DNA from: Piscicola geometra
Taxonomy: Eukaryota; Annelida; Clitellata; Hirudinida; Piscicolidae
NCBI GenBank assembly: GCA_943735955.1
Contig: OX030956.1
Coordinates: forward strand, 7,543,145 to 7,607,144
Direction: 5' to 3'
DNA: 64,000 bases
The position numbers were made by a program, and so were the translations under genes. Below, piece by piece: positions 1 to 9,430 of the stretch (the first letter of the stretch is position 1; every line of letters starts with the position of its first letter). The notes under the pieces are model-generated. The model saw nothing but the letters and a program-made list of their open reading frames with translations, was not told where the DNA came from and searched no databases.

Positions 1-1288
1 TCATTTGCGGCTTAAACATCGTTTCGAAGACAGCCATCGCAGCCATCGATCCACTCCCTGTTGAAAGGTTATACATTTAATTATAAATTATGCTAAAATA
101 ATAACTATTAATTTACCTATTATTGTGTTTTTTTTATATTGATACTATTATCAATGAAAGTCCATTTGCTGCAGTCATTAGAGAAAAGATAAAGCATTCT
201 TATGGTCTTCTGATGTGCACACAAACAGATTTATAAAAATAACGCAAATATAAAAAAATAAAAACAACCGCACTGACATAATTATTTTTCCTGATTATTT
301 ATTGTTTTCAAAATATGGAATAATAAATTTAAAATAACCAATAGCAGAGTAAAGATGGTTGTCTGAAGAACCATGAGGATATACGGTTTTAATGTGGTAT
401 CCCATCACATCAACTCCTCCCACTATCATCCCCACATCCAACAACCCTTGGTACCTAGCGCAGATATATGTGTTAGTGGATGCATCAATCAACAGGTTAC
501 TTAATAAATGGGTGTGAATGAATAAACATGAATACTAATTATGATAAGTCTAAATGAATAAACATTTTATGTATTAAATGTATTAAATTTGTTTCAAATA
601 GTATCTTAAAGCTCCTAACTGGAACAGAATCTGCTTGATGATTCTGAGGGCTGATGCAACTCGGGCTTCTTTCTTTGTCTCCAGGTGAAGAAGTTTCAAT
701 TCTGAATTCACCAACCTGCTCAACCAGAAGTTGTCAGCAGCTGTTCCAGCCGTGCTGCAACTAGCCTCAGGATAGTGAGTTAATGGTAATTATTGTATTA
801 GGGTACTCCAATATTACAAATCTATTTGAATGAAAGGTGATCAAAGCTATGTATACTTGATATTTTTAGATAATAATAATCAACTAGAATCATGTTTGAA
901 TGAATATACAAGATGTTGCTAGCCAGGGAAAATATTTTGGCTGCTTGTTTGTCATGTATAAAATTTGAGCTGATCAGTCTTGAATCTGAAGCCAAAATCA
1001 CTCCATCCTATTAATAAATGTAATAAATTATAAAATCGGTCAAAAAAATTTCCTAATTTGTTTCGTTTATTCAAACTTTTTATTGATAAGTAATAAAGAT
1101 CCAATACCCTGAAAACTAAACCACAGGAAGTAGTACCAGTTTTGTAAGGTTGGATATATGAAAATTGGTCTTTAATGAGCTGATTTCTGAAAGAAAATAA
1201 AAAAAATTAGAAACAATATACTTGTTTCATTAGTCTTTTCGTACCTTTTAGTCCATTCAAAAGAGAAACCAAAATTATAGTCTGCCAT
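1..1288 (-). CDS. PSMB7: Proteasome subunit beta-2 (PSMB7-like), 3' part missing
   Basis: Catalytic 20S proteasome beta subunit of the trypsin-like (beta-2) class. Exons, transcribed right to left: 1245-1288, 1108-1186, 910-1007, 626-760, 339-454 and 1-57 (runs off the left edge); all phases agree. The protein starts MADYNFGFSFEWTK. The propeptide ends KTG before TTSCG, so Thr33 would be the mature catalytic Thr1. Asp49 and Lys65 then fall at mature positions 17 and 33, completing the Thr-Asp-Lys set. The AGTAAD, VGGVDV and YPHGSS motifs follow. The usual RATEG segment after Asp17 reads RLISS, which is unusual. The donor after KQIL (near 626) is the weakest junction; two residues seem to be missing there. 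The C-terminal third lies outside the window. PSMB10 is the alternative, but that split is a vertebrate one. Confidence 0.88.
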
Positions 1289-1495
1289 AAGAGAAATGTG
1301 CCCGAGATTTTTGCGCAATTTTTATTAAATTTGATTATACAAAAATCTATTTAATTAATTTTGAGTGAATAAACATATATTCAAAAAAATGACGAATAAA
1401 ATTTATCTTGTTAAAATTTCCCTTCTATTGTTCTTTCAAACTATCGCTCATCCTTTGAAGTTCAAATACAAAAGTGAAAAAGTAAAAAGCAACTT
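1289..1495. promoter_or_regulatory. Shared divergent promoter region
   Basis: Only 207 bp separate the start codon of the proteasome gene (minus) from that of the microprotein transcript (plus). The interval is A/T-rich, and no clear TATA box or other motif stands out. A bidirectional promoter is inferred from geometry alone. Confidence 0.45.
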
Positions 1496-1702
1496 ATGAA
1501 AAGATACTTGTTTCGTAGAAGCTTAACATATCCACAAATAATCGTTGGCGTTTTAGTTGGATTTGCAAGCTCTCTTTATATTTACAGACCTTTAATAGAA
1601 AAAGAATCTAAAGAAAAGCAAGAATTAGTTCAAGGTTGTTAAATTTGAATGTTTCTAACTTTTAAAGATTATTTTTCTTTCATTTCAGTAAGTTCCAGCT
1701 AA
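1496..1702 (+). CDS. PIGBOS1: PIGBOS1-like single-span microprotein, 50 aa
   Basis: Two exons, 1496-1634 and 1689-1702 (phase 1 junction, 54-bp intron), encode about 50 residues. The N-terminus is basic (MKRYLFRR), followed by a hydrophobic stretch of about 18 residues (QIIVGVLVGFASSLYIY) and a charged tail (RPLIEKESKEKQELVQ). This order, length and spacing match PIGBOS1, a mitochondrial outer-membrane microprotein of about 54 residues that contacts the ER and tunes the unfolded-protein response. Without splicing the frame ends two codons later (GC stop), so the protein is nearly the same either way. MITRAC7/SMIM20 is a weaker alternative. The second exon continues into another small reading frame. 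Confidence 0.68.
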
Positions 1703-1771
1703 ATGTAAAATTTCTTCATTCAGAAGAAGTTACAGAACCAACTATAAAAGCCAAAACTGATAGTAGCTAGT

Positions 1772-2251
1772 ATGCTCAAGATCTTTGGATTTGGAGCTGT
1801 GGTTGTGGGTGGATATTTTGCATATTCAAGGTACTTAATAATTTTCGTGAATAAAAGTATATCTTCATTTTGTATATTTCAATGATTTAAAAAAACTAAC
1901 TTCTAACGTTAATTAAATACCTTATCAGCTGTTTAATTTATATCTAAATTAACCAATTTATATTTTAAATTATCATTAAATTACTATAATATCATTCATT
2001 CAAACATATTTCTTTACAACTCATAATTAATTATGTTTTTTCTTCTATTATTTTCATTTCTAATTGGAGTTTACTATTGAAATTCTGAAATATTTTATTT
2101 TTAAAATTCCTAGTTCTCAGTTCATTCAATTAATCTATTTTATTTTATTTTTTAAAGATATTTCAAAGAAATTTTGAAGAATAAGAGGTCTAAAGAGACT
2201 GAAATTGAGATCAAAAAGCTGTTGAAGGACAGGGAAACCAGGACAAACTGA
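1772..2251 (+). CDS. Second single-span microprotein, 50 aa, unrecognised
   Basis: Exons 1772-1830 and 2158-2251 join in phase 2 and give a 50-residue protein. It has a short hydrophobic N-terminus (LKIFGFGAVVVGGYFAY) with no long leader, then a strongly charged helix-like tail (KEILKNKRSKETEIEIKKLL). The layout is that of a small mitochondrial or ER inner-face membrane protein, but I do not recognise the family. Its ATG lies 69 bp after the stop of the PIGBOS1-like frame, and no promoter or splice acceptor is evident between them. A bicistronic mRNA is therefore the simplest reading. It could instead be a separate transcript or the true main product of this locus. Confidence 0.55.
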
Positions 2252-2386
2252 TGGCTATATGTTCTGTAAAGGCTTTAGTGGGACTGAGTGATTTATTAAA
2301 TAGGTTAACTTTCATCTGGTTTCATTTAGAACTTTATTATTATCGTTCTGAATTATTTCAAATAGTCTTAAAACGAATGTAAAAGA

Positions 2387-2392
2387 AATAAA
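2387..2392 (+). terminator. AATAAA polyadenylation signal
   Basis: A canonical AATAAA lies about 136 bp after the stop of the second microprotein frame. No other candidate lies closer. Confidence 0.5.
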
Positions 2393-3086
2393 GCAATAAT
2401 GTTCTATAAAATAATTGTTATAGCTCTGAATTATTTAAACGAACCTACAATTTGGAACTTTAAAGAAATAAACCAATAATGATATATTAAAATATGAGAA
2501 AAATTTTACATAAATTTTGTTATTTACCAAAAAAGTTAAAATGCCATTTATGTACGCAATAAGGTCTGACAAAATATATTTTCAAAAAATGATGGTGTCA
2601 AAAATTATAAATAAATAATTATAAATTATTTTGGTATTTTTTTCGTTTTATGACGTAATAAAATTTCTATTGAAATCTTCAAGGCGTTTATACATAAGAC
2701 TGAATTCATCAATAAAAACCGTGAAATATTTTCGTAACACAAAACATTTGAATCCTCAAAGGTCACCATTTTCCGACAAATCTTTTTCTTCCGTTGGCCA
2801 GTTGACAGATGAAAAGTGAAAGGCTTTCTCCGTGACTGGTTACATGTTCACATGCTCAAATTATTTTTTATGCTTTCTATGCGGCTTTATCAATTCTAGA
2901 CAGGAACTATGGGGGGGGGAAACTGGGCAGGAGGAAATATGTCTTATATTTTCATTTTTTCACTAGTTAAGAGCAGAGACTAACACTACTGGCTCTCCTA
3001 CTTCCCTTTCGTTAAATAATAGTATGCAATCGCTGAAATCACTATTTTTGTTTTAGTTGTGAAGCTTTGATCGTTTTCCGTTTTTG
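2393..3086. other. Gap without a recognised gene
   Basis: A/T-rich sequence. One frame of about 60 codons (2631-2819) has no homology that I recognise and no splice context. An 8-G run lies near 2912. Confidence 0.5.
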
Positions 3087-3283
3087 GGTGAACAGGTAGC
3101 CGAGTCGGCAACGACTCTCGAATTGACCAATAATGAAATGTCTTAGGTTCAAGTGCAACCAATACTAGTGCCCTAGTAACCCAAAGGCGCAAATGAAAAT
3201 ATGCAGCCTAATTGGCCTGGAAGCCCGTTCGGGTTTTACGCCACTATAATAATGCTCGTCATTATTATTATTATTATTATTCC
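3087..3283 (+). repeat. tRNA-derived SINE, family 1
   Basis: Pol III-type internal promoter: an A-box-like TAGCCGAGTCGG and a B-box-like GGTTCAAGTGCAACC about 50 bp apart. A unique body follows (CCTAGTAACCCAAAGGCGCA) and the element ends in AATGCTCGTC plus (ATT)n. The same body recurs at 42976-43146 and 58549-58719. Confidence 0.75.
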
Positions 3284-4212
3284 GCGGTCACGTTATAACT
3301 TTTAAGCACGTTTAAATAAGCTCTGCTGCAGAAATAGGTATTATATTTCGTTTGAATAAAATATTTATTAGTAGTTTATTTAAAATACTACCTATTAACA
3401 CAAATAGATGTCAATTAGTTGACTTCATACCTGGAAATAAAAACGAAAATGTGCAACTAAGCAGTTCGGGGCATGCTTGTCATCTTGACTCGTTTTTCAG
3501 AATTTTCAAAAATAAGAATGATTATGATACTTGAGCTTTTGAGCTGTTTCATTATTAGTTAATTATTATAAATTAAGAAACTACCGCAAAGAATAAATGC
3601 TGTAAATTATAGATAAATACGGATGTCTAGATTTCATCCTATTTTAGACTTTTTCAGTGTTGCCATCTTCCCCCGGTACTGGGGCAAGATGAAAATTTAG
3701 TAGGGTTGTAGAAAAAAATAAAATTATTCCTTAGTTATATTTATTTTGAAAAAGTAAATTTTGATATATTTATTACAACAAATGAATGCTTTAACAGTTC
3801 ATAAAAGAAAAGAAAATTTTTATTTTTTAAAATGAAAGTCACAAAACGACATAAATCGTTAACTAGGTCATCTTGCCCGGTCTCCCCTATCTGATGCATG
3901 GTTGTCCGAAACATACAAGTTTTAAAAATATTTTTTATAATGAAAGTCATGGCCTCGATTCTAAAGATCGCTTAAAGCATATGTGCTAAAAAAGTTTGTG
4001 AGTAAAAGGTTTTTTCAAAACATGTAAATTCATAAATTTTAAAAAATAATCTAAAGTGCTATTTTGATTTTCAATGAACGTCATTAGTGTCTGTTAGAAC
4101 TTTTAAAGCGAAATACTGTTTTCTCTGAAAGCAATCTCAAATGCCCCTTTTCAGCATTTAAATTTTTAATATTTTATAACATTTAAAAAAACAAAGGAAT
4201 CAGTATTAGAAA
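3284..4212. other. Gap with a small palindromic repeat
   Basis: No gene is recognised. Around 3665-3692 the sequence CATCTTCCCCCGGTAC is followed by its near-reverse complement (TGGGGCAAGATG). A related CATCTTGCCCGGTCTCCCC lies at about 3869-3888. This looks like a decayed palindromic transposon end pair. Confidence 0.4.
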
Positions 4213-7100
4213 ATGAAACCACATAGACTTTTTTTATGTTTTATAATCCTAGCCCATGTAACATGCTGTATTGGGTATGATTTATAATTGGATTTATAAT
4301 TTTGGTTAAATACATTGTTTATTGATAAATTAATTAAAAAACTGACAGAAACCAAACAGACGTATCTATAAACACAACGGTAGTTCTGATGGATAAGATA
4401 TATATAACAGCAAAAGATGCTAGCTACAAAACGTATTTTGAGCAGTTGGAGAGGCTCTTTGCAAAGAACAATATAAAGGTAAACTCATTTTGACTGCAAA
4501 TTTTTTTGGGAGTATTTAAATTTAAACAAATTTCATATTCATTTACATCTTAGGTTCTTCTTCACATGTCAAGTAGGAAAAAAGAAAGAAAAACACATAT
4601 CGGTAATTTGTCTCAAAATTTGATTCAAATATAATAAACAATTGCTCATATAAAATGTATTGAAATATATACTTTTTTGAAGATAAAGAACCCAGTGTCT
4701 CTCTAGTGTATATTGTAGTGTATGATGAGATGGGTGGTTTGAAGAATGTGATAATCAAAAAACCTTCCGGTTAGATTTTATACGAAATAATCTTCATCAT
4801 TTAGTTATATAATTTATTTAATATCTATTTTTAATCGTTTAAATAGGAATTAACGATTTCGAAACCTGAAATAATCGCAAAACTTTTTTTATATAAAAGA
4901 ATATTTTTTAAATGAAATGGGATAGATTTAAAAATTAAAATCCACTTCATGTCACCAGTGAAAGGGGAAACTCCGTTAAATGCGACCATAAAAACGTCCA
5001 AATTTGTCGGTTTCTATGGAGTGAAGCTCAAAAAAGAATTTTTAATACTCGTTTCTCACAATAACCCCTATAGCGTCCTTGTGGCCGCCAGGTCTTCTGT
5101 ATTCACCCTTATAAACGTCAAAAGAGAGGGCCTTCGCATGAATGCAACCGTTCTTTCTCTGTGTTAGTACTATTATAGTATAATAAAATGATTTATTTAA
5201 TTTTTTAAAATCTAATATTAACTAAAAACACAAGCTATAATATCATAATAAATTAATATATGAATGATTATGATAGTTATTAATTATTCTACCATTTTAT
5301 TTATGCATTTAAAACCTATCCCCCTCCCTTTTCGTTAGATCAGCTTTACACCGTAGATGCATTTATTGTGCAAGAGAACAGATGGAGGAGGGTCGATAAA
5401 CTGAGGTTCACTTCGGAGGCAGGCGATGAACTGCCAGTCGATGTGAATAACGGTGAATTCTATCCTCCCAACCAAAGTGGGACTAATTATATTTTTTTAG
5501 ATGAGAACTCTATCGAAACAAAATTAGTATTTAAAGTAACAAGCTAAACTTTAATAGAGTTGTTAAAATTAAATTATTTAAATAAAAATAAACTTTCAGC
5601 TTTTTACCTTTACTACAAATGTGAAATAAACGAAACTTGTTCGAAAAGATACGCATTCCACAAATACACAGTCAAGCCTTATGAAATCAATGTATCTCTG
5701 TTGGGCAGTCACCATAAAATGAAGGTCTTAACAAAGGTATCTTCAGCGTTTAAAAATTTCCAGAAATCGAAGTTGATATTTATGGCTTTTATAAGTATTT
5801 ATAACTTCTTGAGATGAATAACTCATAGTATAAGTTTTAATCGAACTATTCAGGGAAACTTTGAGATTGTATTCATGGAATTCGGAAAAGAAATACACAA
5901 CTTCACTGTGTTACTTCAGCAAAACTATGCCTTCTTTGAAGGAATGACCTCTCAAAAGTGAGTGCATATATTCAGGATGGTAGATAAAAAGAGGATTGGA
6001 GAGGGCTCTGAGTCTTCCTAGACGTGTATCGAACCTTCTAAAAGCTAAAAAAAACACGCTAAAGTGTTTTTTTGTCTGAAAGTCAAAACCTCGACTTGAA
6101 AAATTCTTTAATTTTCGTTTTAGTCTTTTTTTCTCAGTTTGAGAGTTACTAAATTAAACGAATGAATAAATTATAACGCTTTAATTTTATTGTAAGATAA
6201 AAAGTATTGGTTAAAACCTGCATTTAATATTTCAGACATTTGATGCAAAGAAACAGTAAGAAAATAAATATTAATTTAGACAAACCGTGATTTTATTTTC
6301 TTAAATAACCTTCGAGTCTTCTTAGCGTGATCAAAAAATAGGTCTTCAGGAAAGAGCTCAAAAATAAATGTTAATGAAAAACAAATATTAAATATAATTT
6401 AATAAATTTTCATGAATGTAAAATATGGACAATAAAACAAGACAAAAATAAAATAATAGGTTTAAATTCATAAAAATTAACATTATTTTTTTTCATGTTT
6501 TTTTATTCTATTTTATTTTAGAATACTTTTTTAAAGACCTTTTTTCTGAAGACTTTTTACATGGAAACCTCTCCAAACAACACATACAACTAAAATTCCT
6601 GTCTCATATATACATCTTGTTCAAAACAGATTGACACTGAGTCACCACACCAAAATGACCTTCCCTTACAACGTGTCGAGGGATAAGATGGCAGTGACAT
6701 CCAACACGTCATACCTGGCGCTCTTCAAAATCGTTGAATCAGTCAATCTATTAACGACGTTGATATTTTTCCGCCTTTACAATATTTCACTCGTTTTAAA
6801 GGTGAACTCTTACTTTTGAAACTTCAAATTTTCAACAAGATTTTATTGGAGAATCTAAACATTAATATATATTTTTTTATAAAATCGTTATACCTCCAGG
6901 GAGACGAGAAGTATTCAACAGAGCACTTGTACAACTTGCAAAAAGATTACGATGAAGAAAAAGCTAAAGATGAAGATGTGACTACTGAAACAAGAGAAGG
7001 AGAGGAATATGAAGAATCCAACTCCCCCTCTACCAAAAGACCCTTACAACATGTTTATGCATTCTGCAGTGTTGTCGCAGGAATGTGGTTAATTCTGTGA
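4213..7100 (+). CDS. Unrecognised secreted/GPI-anchored glycoprotein, ~10 exons
   Basis: Exon 1 (4213-4274) encodes a clear signal peptide, MKPHRLFLCFIILAHVTCC. Further exons: 4349-4478, 4554-4602, 4683-4769, 4959-5162, 5339-5535, 5600-5736, 5854-5957, 6630-6801 and 6900-7100. All junctions are in phase with GT-AG ends except between the sixth and seventh: the natural donor (5536) is phase 0 but the next exon needs phase 1. A donor at about 5452 would fit but removes plausible coding sequence. The ectodomain has several N-glycosylation sites (NQT, NTT, NAT, NFT, NVS) and beta-strand-like alternation. Exon 10 is acidic and ends in a short hydrophobic tail (YAFCSVVAGMWLIL) with nothing after it, as in GPI-anchor signals. 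I recognise no domain. Confidence 0.55.
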
Positions 7101-7245
7101 GACATGCAACATTTATTGAATATAAACTTTATTTACAAATTTCTAGAACTATTTTTTATGATTTTAATATGAAATGTTAAAATGTTGATACTTTATCATT
7201 ATTATTCAGTCATTTTTGTTTTAATAGAAAAAAATAATGTAGATA

Positions 7246-7251
7246 AATAAA
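7246..7251 (+). terminator. AATAAA polyadenylation signal
   Basis: AATAAA about 145 bp after the stop of the unrecognised secreted-protein gene, just before the convergent BORCS6 gene ends. Confidence 0.45.
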
Positions 7252-7317
7252 GTGAAAACATCAAAGTTAACGGGAAATAGTCTGCAGAGTTATATCTTCT
7301 TTTGTTGTTTTATCGAT

Positions 7318-9069
7318 TCATTTAACATCCTCCGATAAGATTTGCATTTCCAGTATGTCTAGAATTCTTTTGATTTCTTTGCTAAAAAAAATAGATCAAT
7401 GCATCAAATATGTTTATATAGCGCTTTCTTTAAATTAGGAGCGATCTGAGACAACATTGAATTATTTTTATATATTAAACCGTATAATTGATGTGGAATT
7501 CCGATTTTTAAAAAAAGCGAACATTTGAGAATGAATGTGGTAGACTGGCTTCATGGAGTTGTGCAGCTCTTCGCATTTAGCCATCAAGGCGTACATCGAC
7601 TGTGAGTCGTTGTAACACACTCAATTGTCGATCATTAGTTTTGATTATAACAATTTTAAAATTTATAATGTAATAAGTAAAAAACGACAAATATTTAGAC
7701 GATTAAAAGAAAAATTACTGGAATAGTTTATATAAGTTTAATATAAAAGATATAATATAATAGCAGATATATTATATCTAAATGGAAAAGAATGGTGCCT
7801 TGATAGAGTTGTCGACGGTGTCACATGTGCTTTCAACTGCGTTTTTGTAGACGTTGACGCTTTGCAGGGCATGATGTGACATCTTTAAAGTTTGAATATT
7901 TATTTTAAATATTTTTACAATTATTAGGAGAATATGTCTTTTATCTTTTCATACTTATGCATAAAAAGTCAAAAAGTTAAGACTTGACTTTTACCAAAGT
8001 ATCCGAAATGTGTGCATTTTGAGTTAAGCGCTTATTTTGAGCATTAATTACTTTTATTTTTATTTAATATGTCGTTAAAAAATATTTTTATTAAAATAAA
8101 AATAATTATTCAATAATATTGTAGTGTAATTGTAGTCAGACGGATGCACAACTTGGTTGGTATGTGAGATGAAGGTGTTGAAGAAATCGTTTAGATTGGT
8201 GGAGAGTTGATGAGTATGCTTTTCAAGCTCTGTCAGGAATGTGGCATCAATGGGAGCGTGCTTCGTGGGAGATGTCATTTGGCTGCAAAGAAAAGCAGAA
8301 AATGATTAAAGATCACGTTTAAAACTATTTTTTAACTCAAAAATACTGTTATTAAATATAAGCTAAAAAGGCACGGTTATAGACAAATATACCTTGGACA
8401 AAAATAGCTCGTGAAATGATTAGGGTTGAAATGAAGTATTAGGAAAATTTTCGCGAGTTTATTTTTAAAAATTCCAATAGCACCTTGTAGGTTTCCGGAG
8501 ATCGGAAGACCAGCCTGAGTTGGTGCTAGAAAGGCTTTCAGAGCTGAGAGACCTCGAGGTGTCTTGTGTCCAACTCGAGCCTGGAGACTCTACTGTTTAG
8601 AAAAAAAAACTAGGATTTGACCTTTTAAAAATTATTTAATTAATTTTAAAAAGTATTGATTCCAACCTCTTTCCATTTTTAATAGATCATTGAAATTGGG
8701 TGCAACATAGGAAACCATGTTTCCTTCAACAAAAACATTTTCTTGAATTTTGTGGTAGGGTGATCCAAGAATATTTTCAATGTCTTTTTCAGTAATGGTA
8801 CTTTCGTTTTTTACATTCCCCTCTGGCCATTCACATTCTTGGTTTGTTTCAGAATGAATCGTTGATTCATCAGTGGAACCTTCGCTTGAATTCTTTGGTG
8901 AGTTTATTTCAGAATCTTTTTGGAGAGTGTCAGAACTTTCATTTTTATCAGAAATAAGGGATTCTTCAAAATTATCTTTCAAAGCATTTACGATTATGTT
9001 TGATGCATCTTCAAAACCTTGATGTATGCTACCGCTGGCTGGAAACTCCTCCTGTTCTGGTAAACTCAT
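7318..9069 (-). CDS. BORCS6: BLOC-1-related complex subunit 6
   Basis: Six exons, right to left: 8667-9069, 8484-8592, 8153-8282, 7799-7882, 7523-7599 and 7318-7381. They total 867 bp (288 residues) and every phase agrees. BORCS6 is a subunit of the BORC complex, which recruits the ARL8 small GTPase to lysosomes for movement toward the cell edge. The first 180 residues are low-complexity and rich in Ser, Glu and Asn, as in the family. The conserved part is the C-terminal helical domain (about 180-288): IDATFLTELEKH, then LQSVNVYKNAVESTCDTVD, SMYALMAKCEELHNSMKPV and IKEIKRILDILE. The human protein is longer (about 357), with the difference in the disordered N-terminus. The intron after exon 4 begins GC rather than GT. 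Confidence 0.85.
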
Positions 9070-9430
9070 TAAAACAAATTGTAAATATGGATATTTAAAG
9101 ACGATAAATTAATGAAAGATTGGTAGTTTAAAAGTAAACTAATAGTAAAGACTGAATATACTTTTTTGTGAATTGTATTCACAAAAAGTTAATAAAAAAA
9201 TTTAACATTTAAATTTTGATATAATTTTTTAAATTTAGTTTCATTTTTATATACATTATATGGGAATAAATTTTTATTTGAAACAATTTTTTGATTAAAA
9301 ATTTTTTTAAAATAAAAAATTAAATTTTTTTATGAAGTTTGTCATTAACTTTATTACGTATTATGATTTAAACAGATGATTGCGACTAAAAGATAATTTA
9401 CACTACTAATACATAATAATAAAAATTTTA
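9070..9430. promoter_or_regulatory. Divergent promoter region BORCS6/EI24
   Basis: The 361 bp between two start codons on opposite strands are extremely A/T-rich and contain no coding sequence. A shared promoter is inferred from geometry. Confidence 0.4.

Noticed and set aside
3087..3180. Possible tRNA gene (A and B boxes)
   Set aside because: No cloverleaf can be completed, and the body is shared with other copies ending in (ATT)n; it is a SINE.
2631..3950. Small frames of 60-70 codons at 2631, 2998, 3352 and 3741
   Set aside because: No homology, signal peptide or splice context; partly within the SINE.
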